DNA of 9,577 nt from Flavobacteriales bacterium UBA7443 (GTDB lineage Bacteria; Bacteroidota; Bacteroidia; Flavobacteriales_D; Sanyastnellaceae): NCBI GenBank assembly GCA_002477505.1, contig DLQB01000006.1:1-9577 (forward strand), given 5' to 3'. Of the stretch, positions 1 to 6,763 are shown piece by piece. Within the stretch, counting starts at the first letter, position 1; the number at the start of each line of letters is the position of its first letter. Both the position numbers and the translations under genes were made by a program. Under the pieces are notes generated by a model. The model saw only the letters and a list, made by a program, of their open reading frames with translations. It ran no database searches and was not told the origin of the DNA.

Positions 1-872
1 TTGGACTTCCAGTTTTTGACCAATGCTTGAAGATGCTCATCAAATTCCAAAATCCCTTGATTCTCAAGTGCACTAATCAATTGAACAGACACGGTATGTC
101 CAGCTGGGTTGGGTGGAAGCAGGTGAAGGGCTTGCATGTATTGCGCGGCAGTTTCTCTCGCCAACGCGATCCCTTTGCCATCGGATTTGTTGATGAGAAG
201 GACATCGGCCATTTCCATAATGCCTCGCTTGATTCCTTGCAACTCATCTCCACCTCCGGGTAGCATCAATAAAATGAAGGCATCGGAACATTCCCGCACG
301 GCAACTTCAGACTGTCCAACACCAACAGTCTCTATCAAAATGCGATCAAAACCAGCCGCTTCGCACAGTAAAATGGCTTCATGAGTGCCACGGGTAATTC
401 CGCCCAATGCGCTCGAAGTTGGACTTGGTCGGATGTAGGCATTCGATTCCTTTGCAAGCAATTCCATGCGCGTTTTATCGCCCAATAGGCTTCCTTTGCT
501 GATGCCGCTGCTGGGATCAACAGCAAGCACTGCAACTCGATGTCCTTGGTCAATCAATCGCTGCCCGTAGGACTCGATGAACGTGCTTTTACCCACACCC
601 GGAACGCCCGTGATTCCAATCCGGATCGATTTCTCTTTGGCGCTAAATGATGCAATGGCTTGGAGCAAATGATCCAACATCAATTGATCTGGCGGGTTGG
701 CACTTTCTGTTAAGGTGATAGCCTGACTCAGTGCTGTGCGGTTTCCTTGATGGATCTCATGGGCCCATTCCATCGGGTCCCTGTTCAGACTTCGCGCATT
801 CGAAATGCGGCCTTTGGCTGCTTTTTGCGCGGCATCTTTGGAACGATTTGACGGGGACAATTGGTCGGCCAT
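1..872 (-). CDS. meaB: Methylmalonyl-CoA mutase-associated GTPase MeaB (ArgK family), 3' end beyond window
   Basis: P-loop GTPase of the MeaB/ArgK family, cytosolic chaperone that guards and reloads the adenosylcobalamin cofactor of methylmalonyl-CoA mutase (family knowledge). From the ATG at 872 I read 290 residues before the window edge. Visible motifs: Walker A GVPGVGKST at 89-97; VDPSS at 118-122 followed by the family-typical SLLGDKTRM at 128-136; RPSPTSSALGG at 148-158; ETVGVGQSE at 181-189; PGGGDELQGIKRGIMEMAD at 205-223; and the guanine-specificity motif NKSD at 228-231. Only roughly the last 20-50 residues of a usual MeaB should be missing. The start lies 39 bp from the divergent gene at 912, so the promoters share a very short region. 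No mutase subunit is visible here; it may lie outside the window or elsewhere. Family assignment is very sure, the physiological partner is inferred. Confidence 0.95.
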   Translation of the reverse strand, partial: MADQLSPSNRSKDAAQKAAKGRISNARSLNRDPMEWAHEIHQGNRTALSQAITLTESANPPDQLMLDHLLQAIASFSAKEKSIRIGITGVPGVGKSTFIESYGQRLIDQGHRVAVLAVDPSSGISKGSLLGDKTRMELLAKESNAYIRPSPTSSALGGITRGTHEAILLCEAAGFDRILIETVGVGQSEVAVRECSDAFILLMLPGGGDELQGIKRGIMEMADVLLINKSDGKGIALARETAAQYMQALHLLPPNPAGHTVSVQLISALENQGILEFDEHLQALVKNWKS

Positions 873-911
873 GAGCCCAAGTTAACAACCGAAGCGTCCT
901 ATCTTGCAGGT

Positions 912-1682
912 ATGTTGGTCTCTTTTTTACGAACGTCGTGTTGGGTTTTGTCGGTTTGGGTCGTCGGTTCGGCTTCCGGTCAAAACGGGTTGAGCGACCG
1001 TTGTGACAGCCTGATGTTTATTTCGGGTTCGGTCGTAGATGAATCAGGAAGGATGATACCTGCGGCAATGGTGGTCAATCGGGGCATTGACGGAGGAGGG
1101 CAATTTGTAGATCAGAGGGGCCAATTTCTGCTCGCGGTGTGCCCGGGTGATACGATTGCATTCGGTGCCATCGGTTTTCATACACGCGAGCGTGTTGCGC
1201 CAGTCCAAGGGAAACAATGGGAATGGGAAGTGCGATTGCATCGATTGTCGGTTGAAGTCGGCACGGCAGAAGTAGTGGCTCCGCGTGAATTGCGTGAAAT
1301 CTTGCGCGACATCGAGACCCTGGGATACAATGAAGAGGATTTCAGACTGACGTCTGTCGATGCCTTGAGCAGTCCCATTACATTTCTCTATCAGATGCTA
1401 AATCGGGAGGAGAAGAGCAAGCGTCTAGTGGCCCAATTTGAAAACCGTGATCGCCGACACGCGTTGCTGCGGGAACTCTTTGTCAAGTACGTGAACTATG
1501 AAATTATTTTACTGGAACCCGACGAGTTCGATGATTTCATCGCGTTTAGTGATCCGGGGGACGAGCTATTGCAGGAATGGAGCCAATATGAGTTCATTCG
1601 CTTCATTCAGCAACGTTTTGAACTGTTTCGTTCCATGCCCGGACGATTGGATGATTCCGATTATCAATATCAACAGGATTAA
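912..1682 (+). CDS. Secreted carboxypeptidase-like regulatory domain protein
   Basis: Predicted exported protein of 256 residues. The N-terminus (MLVSFLRTSCWVLSVWVVG followed by SASGQ) is a signal peptide with a likely cut after the Gln near residue 24. Residues about 35-110 form a carboxypeptidase-regulatory-like beta-sandwich: a GSVVDESGRMIPAAMVVN strand pattern, then GGQFVDQRGQFLLAVCPGD and a conserved-looking GFHTRE turn. The rest (about 125-245) is charged and helical, with phrases such as SSPITFLYQMLNREEKSKR and EFIRFIQQRFELF that I associate with stand-alone Bacteroidota proteins of this type. There is no TonB plug or barrel, so it is not a SusC-like receptor. The frame opens at a TTG at 861, but I chose the ATG at 912 because it starts directly at the signal peptide and does not overlap the divergent GTPase start. 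It ends 6 bp before the convergent gene. Exact role unknown; probably periplasmic. Confidence 0.82.
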   Translation: MLVSFLRTSCWVLSVWVVGSASGQNGLSDRCDSLMFISGSVVDESGRMIPAAMVVNRGIDGGGQFVDQRGQFLLAVCPGDTIAFGAIGFHTRERVAPVQGKQWEWEVRLHRLSVEVGTAEVVAPRELREILRDIETLGYNEEDFRLTSVDALSSPITFLYQMLNREEKSKRLVAQFENRDRRHALLRELFVKYVNYEIILLEPDEFDDFIAFSDPGDELLQEWSQYEFIRFIQQRFELFRSMPGRLDDSDYQYQQD

Positions 1683-1688
1683 AGAAAA

Positions 1689-2018
1689 TCAAACCAGGTA
1701 GGAGCTGGATAGGAAGTGGACGAACATTTGAAACATCCAGTGGCAAACAAGGAGTCCAATTCCGATGCAATAAAGCCAGCGATGTTTGAGGTGGTCAAAG
1801 CGTACAATTGCATCGACAAAAAGAATGGCACAACCGAACAGTTGTGCCAACAGCAGTACGCTGCGCTGCTCTTGGATGAAGTGAAATAATGCCTTCAGCG
1901 CACTCGTCTCTTTGGGCTCAATGATGAAGTCCACAAGAAGGGTGAACTGTAGCACTACCATGATTCCGAAAAGGATGCGGAGCGAATTTTGAGGTGCAGA
2001 TGGGGTGGGTGAGGTCAT
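1689..2018 (-). CDS. Small membrane protein, three predicted helices, unknown function
   Basis: I do not recognise this 109-residue protein. After a polar Pro/Ser-rich start (about residues 1-12) there are three hydrophobic stretches, about 14-33, 52-70 and 80-104. The loop at 34-51 is charged and contains EPKET and FIQEQR; the loop at 71-79 contains RFDHLKHR. It looks like a small inner-membrane protein. No catalytic motif or cysteine pair is evident. It is transcribed towards the secreted protein ending at 1682, with stops only 6 bp apart, and divergently from the possible lipoprotein at 2103. The clean hydrophobic segmentation over the whole length supports a real gene rather than a shadow frame, and nothing competes on the other strand. 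Confidence 0.6.
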   Translation of the reverse strand: MTSPTPSAPQNSLRILFGIMVVLQFTLLVDFIIEPKETSALKALFHFIQEQRSVLLLAQLFGCAILFVDAIVRFDHLKHRWLYCIGIGLLVCHWMFQMFVHFLSSSYLV

Positions 2019-2102
2019 GATCTCATTCGTTTTTTATCGCGAAAGTCAAAAAGATGTACTAATTTCGGCCTGATCTCGTTTATGGGATGAAATCTCTTCG
2101 CT

Positions 2103-2249
2103 ATGTTCTCAGACAAAATAAACCACGTACGCATCCAACAAGTTCTCATTTTTGCGATGGGCATGCTTTCAATAGCTGTTATTATGACTTCTTGCGCACA
2201 TGCGAGCAGTAACTGCAGTGCATACCAGGAAGTAGAGGTTGTTGAGTAA
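2103..2249 (+). CDS. Possible very small lipoprotein (48 aa)
   Basis: A short frame from ATG 2103 to TAA 2247-2249. It has a basic N-region (residues 1-10, with K5 and R10), a hydrophobic core at about 14-28 and a lipobox-like MTSC ending at Cys31, then a short polar tail ending NCSAYQEVEVVE. Tiny lipoproteins with a C-terminal Cys-x-Ala-Tyr motif occur in Bacteroidota as I recall; that comparison is from memory. If real, it would be lipidated at Cys31 and sit in the envelope with only about 17 mature residues. A degenerate -7-like element (TAATTTCG) lies about 40 bp upstream. Another start at 2087 opens a different 41-residue frame that lacks a signal peptide, which I consider less likely. 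The lipobox -3 residue is Met, which is not ideal. Confidence 0.5.
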   Translation: MFSDKINHVRIQQVLIFAMGMLSIAVIMTSCAHASSNCSAYQEVEVVE

Positions 2250-2265
2250 TCATTGTCGCCGGCGT

Positions 2266-3954
2266 TTAGAATTGGAAGTAAATGAAGGGCTGCAGTCCTG
2301 AGCTCATTCCAAGATAGGCCAGACCAATCGCAGCCAAGGTCGTTCCAAATTGCACGACCAGCGGAGATTCAGAAAAGACTTTTCGGTAGTTCATTTTCCA
2401 CCTTTCAGGCGTCAGGTGAATCGCCATACCCGCTGCCATGATGAGAAGAACGTAGCGATTTGCTTCTATAATCTCGGCAAACGGACTCTGCCAAAAGCGC
2501 TGGGTAATCTGCGTGAGCATGGTGTTTGCCGTAAACCATTCGTTCCAAATTTGATGGGGTTGGCTCAAAGTTTCCCATGTCACTTGACTTCCTGAGCGAA
2601 ACCAAATTCGGGTGGCAGAGATGAAGTGGAAGGTTAATAGTATGCCAATGGCATGCTTCCACCAATGGTTTCGATTTTCCCATGGACTGATGCGGCGCCA
2701 TCCCTTGTAAACAACCAAGCCGATGCCATTCAAGGCTCCCCAAAGCACAAAGTTCCAACTGGCTCCATGCCACAATCCACCGAGTAACATGGTCACCATT
2801 AAATTAATGTTGGTGCTGAATCGATTGCGTTGGCTTGGGAATGCAAGCAAAGTGGCAACGATGAGAAGAATGCACCCCATTGCAATGAGCCGCGCACCCG
2901 TACTCGGAAGCAGCAGAAGCAAAAAGAGCAGAAGGAAGCCCAAACACACGTAAGTGAAACTGCTCGCCGTTCGGTTTCCTCCCATGGGTATGTACAGGTA
3001 ATCTTTTAGCCAGCTCGACAGGCTGATGTGCCAGCGCTGCCAGAACTCGCCCACGCTGCGTGCTTTGTAGGGAGATTTGAAATTCAAAGGCAAGCGGAAT
3101 CCCATCAACAAGGCAATGCCAATCGCCATGTCCGTGTATCCACTGAAATCCGCATACACCTGCAGGCTATAAGCGTAAAGCCCTAGAATGTTTTCGAATC
3201 CACTGAAACTGCCGGGGTTGGCAAAAACACGATCCACCAAATTGACGGCCAAGTAATCCGCCAGCCAGATCTTCTTAATCAATCCATTGATGATCCAAAA
3301 TAGAGCCATTCCAAACTCACTCGTTGTCAGGGAATATGGCTGATGAAGTTGCGGGACAAAATCCTTGGCCCGGACAATCGGACCTGCCACAAGTTGAGGG
3401 AAAAAGCTCACAAAGAATCCGAAATCCAATAGGCTTGAACAGGGGGCAATTTGCCTCCGGTACACATCAATGCTGTAGGATAATGTTTGGAAAGTGTAAA
3501 ATGAAATGCCGACAGGTAGCAAAATTTGATCCACGCGAAAAGTGGTTCCCAAATGTGCGTTGGCCCATTGACCGAGCGCAAGGTGAGGATTCCAATGCGT
3601 GCCGAGCAGCGGATTCAGCGCATCGGCAAAGAAGTATGCATACTTGAAAAAGCAGAGCATCCCCAAGTTGGCTATTATACTGGCCGCTAACCATTGCTTC
3701 CTTCTAACACCTTCGGACCGATGAATTTGCCATCCAATTCCCCAATCAATGGTTGTGGACAACACCAACAATCCCACGAACCAGCCGTTGGTTTTCCAAT
3801 AGAACAAAAGGCTGACGAAAAAGAGGAAGGCATTCCGAACCCGGAGCTTGTGTTCACTGGCCCAAATTCCAACCAATACAAAAGCCATAAACCCCCAAAA
3901 TTCGGGGGACAGAAAGGTGAACGATTGGCTTGGACTGAGGTCAAAGGCACTCAT
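2266..3954 (-). CDS. MBOAT family O-acyltransferase (AlgI/PatA-like)
   Basis: Polytopic inner-membrane acyltransferase of 562 residues, in the size range of AlgI/PatA/DltB relatives, which pass acyl groups across the membrane to a periplasmic partner. Hallmarks seen: LPVGISFYTFQTLSYSID at 146-163; FFPQLVAGPIVR at 184-195; YADFSGYTDMAIGIALLMGF at 267-286; FWQRWHISLSSWLKDYLYIP at 304-323 followed by MGGNR; and LLGGLWHGASWNFVLWG at 390-406 containing the family's invariant histidine (H396). No key residue is missing. It is the last gene of the leftward operon: its ATG overlaps the stop of SGNH hydrolase 2 by 4 bp (ATGA). Such MBOAT proteins act with SGNH proteins in alginate, cellulose and peptidoglycan O-acetylation. 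Acetyl as the group and peptidoglycan as the target are inferences from the neighbours. I see no clear terminator after its stop. Confidence 0.95.
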   Translation of the reverse strand: MSAFDLSPSQSFTFLSPEFWGFMAFVLVGIWASEHKLRVRNAFLFFVSLLFYWKTNGWFVGLLVLSTTIDWGIGWQIHRSEGVRRKQWLAASIIANLGMLCFFKYAYFFADALNPLLGTHWNPHLALGQWANAHLGTTFRVDQILLPVGISFYTFQTLSYSIDVYRRQIAPCSSLLDFGFFVSFFPQLVAGPIVRAKDFVPQLHQPYSLTTSEFGMALFWIINGLIKKIWLADYLAVNLVDRVFANPGSFSGFENILGLYAYSLQVYADFSGYTDMAIGIALLMGFRLPLNFKSPYKARSVGEFWQRWHISLSSWLKDYLYIPMGGNRTASSFTYVCLGFLLLFLLLLLPSTGARLIAMGCILLIVATLLAFPSQRNRFSTNINLMVTMLLGGLWHGASWNFVLWGALNGIGLVVYKGWRRISPWENRNHWWKHAIGILLTFHFISATRIWFRSGSQVTWETLSQPHQIWNEWFTANTMLTQITQRFWQSPFAEIIEANRYVLLIMAAGMAIHLTPERWKMNYRKVFSESPLVVQFGTTLAAIGLAYLGMSSGLQPFIYFQF

Positions 3955-5210
3955 GGTTCATTCGATTTACGGGAATGAAAATCGCATTGATACGCTTGGA
4001 ATATTGCCCCATACAGCAGGCGTGCAATTTGACCATATCCCTCACGTGTGTAATGAATTCCGTCAGACTGAAGCCAGTCATTAGCCAACAAAGTTGCCGT
4101 GTTTTCATGGCCTCCAAGGGCCATGCCCAAATCAAAAAACCCAAAATCACCTGCAGCGGCGTACGACTGCAGAAAAGATTGGATTCGTGCAGATTGTTCC
4201 TGTGCAATTTTAGATGGCTGGTGCACTGGTGTATTGCTCAGAAGCAGTAGGGCGGCTTGAGGTGATATTTCTTGAATGCTCGCTATCGCCTTTGAATATT
4301 CCGCGGCAAAGCTCTGAATCTTAAACCCACCTTCATTCATCGCATCATTCAATCCAATTCCTAGGATTATGAGATCGGGGTTCATTCGTTCAACCAAGAG
4401 TGCGAAGTCAGGGCAAGTGTTTACGTCAGCTATGTGAAGTCCATTGTGGCCCCATTCGTTGAAGACGAGGCGAGGGAAATCTCCCCGTTGCGTTGCGTAG
4501 AGGCCTTCGTATGCAATCGGATCGGATCGATCCAAAGAAGAGTGGAAAGTCAATCGAAGGGTGTCGATCGGGGCATCCAAAGCAACGCGCCACCCCATGT
4601 CGTCTTCCAAAGGTGTCATCTTCATTCCTACGTCACCTGCATCAATCGCAAACTCATTCGCTCGTGCGTTGGTCCAGACTTCAATTGCATTCGAATTGAA
4701 TTGCGTGGAGTCAGGCAAATATGCCACATGCTGAATCGATGCTAGACTCGATGCTGTCCGTGATTGAATTCCTGTGCCGTTGAACCTGCCTTGACTGCTC
4801 GTTTTCCAAATTGATTGGGGGCATCTGAGTCCAGTCCAATTCCCTGTCATTTCCGTACGAAAGTGAGTGGGGGTGTTGGTTTTGGCGAGCCGATACGGAA
4901 GCATTAACCCTCTGCTCCATGCAGCGCTTGGGCTCAGTAGAGTCATTTGATCACGCATAAAATGCCCGATCCATCCCGCTTGGACATGGGATCCACCGAT
5001 GTACAGGATGGATAGCTTTCCGGGTTGCCCCTGATGCATAGAATCCATTGTTGCCCATAGCCGGCTGAAGGAGTCGCTGTTGATTGGGATTTCAGCGGCG
5101 ACTTCAGGGGCTGTGTGAATGCGGGGTTGTGGAACGGATTGGCCAAATACGGCAGACACAGCGGCGGCTGCAAAGGTGCAGCTGATGATGATGCGCTTGT
5201 ACCTCATCAT
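3951..5210 (-). CDS. Secreted SGNH/GDSL hydrolase 2 with a GGSH nucleophile motif
   Basis: Exported SGNH-fold esterase or acyltransferase, 419 residues. The N-terminus MMRYKRIIISCTFAAAAVSA then VFGQ is a signal peptide with a likely cut after residue 24. Block I is ILYIGGSHVQAGW at 68-80 with nucleophile candidate Ser74; the usual GDS aspartate is Gly73. A probable block II is HNGL at 255-258; block III is LGIGLNDA at 283-290 (N288); block V is DGIHYTREGY at 383-392, giving D383 and H386. The roughly 100-240 stretch between blocks I and II is an inserted beta-rich region, possibly glycan-binding. The frame is open up to 5261, but I start at 5210, where the ATG overlaps the TGA stop of SGNH 1; the ATG at 5207 is an equally good alternative (418 aa). 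Its own stop overlaps the MBOAT start by 4 bp. Whether it transfers or removes acyl groups cannot be told from sequence. Confidence 0.9.
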   Translation of the reverse strand: MMRYKRIIISCTFAAAAVSAVFGQSVPQPRIHTAPEVAAEIPINSDSFSRLWATMDSMHQGQPGKLSILYIGGSHVQAGWIGHFMRDQMTLLSPSAAWSRGLMLPYRLAKTNTPTHFRTEMTGNWTGLRCPQSIWKTSSQGRFNGTGIQSRTASSLASIQHVAYLPDSTQFNSNAIEVWTNARANEFAIDAGDVGMKMTPLEDDMGWRVALDAPIDTLRLTFHSSLDRSDPIAYEGLYATQRGDFPRLVFNEWGHNGLHIADVNTCPDFALLVERMNPDLIILGIGLNDAMNEGGFKIQSFAAEYSKAIASIQEISPQAALLLLSNTPVHQPSKIAQEQSARIQSFLQSYAAAGDFGFFDLGMALGGHENTATLLANDWLQSDGIHYTREGYGQIARLLYGAIFQAYQCDFHSRKSNEP

Positions 5211-6763
5211 AACGCATCGGATAAGGTCAAATCTGCCTGCCAGGCCTGCCAAAGTGCCCATTCGGTTTGGAGGCTTTTATTGAAAAGGTTGGCAATTTCT
5301 CGGGCCCCTTGGGCGGTGAAGTGCACGTGGTCCGGACTGGCGAGTGGAGGAGATGATTCAACCCAAGCGGCCATAGAACCAGAGCCACCCATGACTTCGA
5401 AAACATCCCAATAAAGGGCATTCTCCTGCATGGTGATTGATTTTATGACGTCTCGAACAAATGGTAGCATGGGATACGTCTGCATGCGCGTTCCGCTTTT
5501 CTCGCACATGTCAGAAGGACCAATCACAAGGATAGGCACCTCCGGAAGAATCGCCTGAAACAATCGGATTTGCGAAGCAAACCAACCGCCAAACCTTCGG
5601 ATTGAGGCGGTATCCTTGAGGTAGGGAACCGCATTTCCTCCGTATTGGAGCATGATCATTTCGGTGCGAACAGATCTAAGCTGAGCGGTCAATTGTGCGC
5701 GGTTCAATTGCCGAAACAAGGTGCCAGAACTACCTCGCATGGCAGCATTGTGGACGACAATTCCGGATTGAGACCAAAGCCCAACGGCGTGAAATTCGGG
5801 AGAGCTTCCTTCAAAACTGATTTTCAATGTCTCGAAAGACCGCACTGCCCCAGAGTCTTGCGGAATGGGGATGACGAGTGTTGAGTGCAGGGAGTCAACC
5901 TTCAGTTGAAATGATTTTAGCGTGTCGTTATTCAATTCCAGCGTCACCGATGACGCTGTATCAGTCCGGCCCAGAACCAGGTGGATTTGGTCATAGATTT
6001 GATTGCGTTTAGAGCTTCTCGGCTGAGGTGTGAATCGTATCCAAGGCGAAATTTCACCCTTGCTGTTATCGTGCTGTGCAAAGGCGGCGAACATTCCATA
6101 TCGGTTGTGTTCAATGGTGCTGTCGACTTTGCCAAAGCGGGTGTATCGTTTCCAATCGCTGGACCATTCCTGTTTCATGGAAGGGGAAGGAATGGGTTGG
6201 GCCGGCGCGAGAAACCCAGGTCCTGAACCGCCCCACGTTTCCTGCCATTTTGAACGAAGTACACCCGTGATACGATCGCCTTCAATTTGCGAGTCTCCAA
6301 AGTGAAAGACATGCAAGCTCGGAGAGCGCACCGGTGCGTTAAGTTTGGAAAAGAACGAAGCTAAGCGCTCAAACGCGCGTTCGTTTCCTTGCAGCAACAG
6401 ATCGGGATGTAAGACATTGGCGGCATCTTCACGATCATACGATTCGCCTTCCACTGAAATGACCTTAACGGGCATTACAGTGTCGGCATGCGAAGTGTCT
6501 GCTTCCATTGCGGATGCAACTCCTGCAGCCGTTTCCAGTGTATCCTTTTCTTCTTGAAGAGCGAATTGCTGGTAGTTGTTCAGCAATGTTTTGATTTCTT
6601 CGACGGTGACCGCGGAGTCTTCTTCCAGAAGGTCGACCCAACGAGGGAATTTCCAGATGAGGGTCTCAAAAGAGGCGGGGCGAGAGAGGAAGAGAGATAA
6701 GGCCAAGAATACAGCCGCTAGAAAAGCGATGGAGTGAGAGACCGGCTGCTTGTTGGGTTTCAT
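5207..6763 (-). CDS. Membrane-anchored SGNH/GDSL hydrolase 1 (PatB/AlgX-like role proposed)
   Basis: SGNH-fold protein of 518 residues with an N-terminal hydrophobic segment at 11-30, read as a membrane anchor because no clear cleavage site follows. Residues about 40-145 are a charged, partly helical linker. Block I is HFGDSQIEGD at 154-163 (Ser158); a probable block II is MRGSSGTLF at 342-350 (G344); block III is QYGGNAVP at 373-380 (N377); block V is SPDHVHFTAQG at 476-486, giving D478 and H481. So the complete Ser/Gly/Asn/His set and the catalytic Asp are present. About 185-335, between blocks I and II, is a large insert with beta-sandwich character, a plausible carbohydrate-binding module. 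Its ATG overlaps the LysM gene's stop by 4 bp. Next to an MBOAT gene, an acetyl-transferring role like PatB or AlgX is likely, but esterase activity is possible. Confidence 0.9.
   Translation of the reverse strand: MKPNKQPVSHSIAFLAAVFLALSLFLSRPASFETLIWKFPRWVDLLEEDSAVTVEEIKTLLNNYQQFALQEEKDTLETAAGVASAMEADTSHADTVMPVKVISVEGESYDREDAANVLHPDLLLQGNERAFERLASFFSKLNAPVRSPSLHVFHFGDSQIEGDRITGVLRSKWQETWGGSGPGFLAPAQPIPSPSMKQEWSSDWKRYTRFGKVDSTIEHNRYGMFAAFAQHDNSKGEISPWIRFTPQPRSSKRNQIYDQIHLVLGRTDTASSVTLELNNDTLKSFQLKVDSLHSTLVIPIPQDSGAVRSFETLKISFEGSSPEFHAVGLWSQSGIVVHNAAMRGSSGTLFRQLNRAQLTAQLRSVRTEMIMLQYGGNAVPYLKDTASIRRFGGWFASQIRLFQAILPEVPILVIGPSDMCEKSGTRMQTYPMLPFVRDVIKSITMQENALYWDVFEVMGGSGSMAAWVESSPPLASPDHVHFTAQGAREIANLFNKSLQTEWALWQAWQADLTLSDAL

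Noticed and set aside
861..911. TTG start at 861 adding 17 residues to the secreted regulatory-domain protein
   Set aside because: It overlaps the divergent GTPase start and would put polar residues before a complete signal peptide that begins at ATG 912.
2257..2264. CGCCGGCG palindrome just after the MBOAT stop as an operon terminator
   Set aside because: Only an 8-bp self-complementary word with no loop and no T-tract on either strand.
3324..3647. Long + strand frame opposite the MBOAT gene (and similar antisense frames opposite the SGNH and LysM genes)
   Set aside because: They mirror clearly conserved coding sequence on the other strand, and their translations are Arg/Cys/His-rich with no domain or signal features.
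2266..5210. Calling the pair patA/patB or algI/algJ by name
   Set aside because: Family motifs support MBOAT and SGNH folds only; the acyl group and glycan cannot be told from sequence, so no gene symbols were given.
5211..5261. Upstream start at 5261 for SGNH hydrolase 2
   Set aside because: It would overlap SGNH hydrolase 1 by 55 bp and mask a normal signal peptide; the other two junctions of the operon are 4-bp overlaps, matched by a start at 5210.
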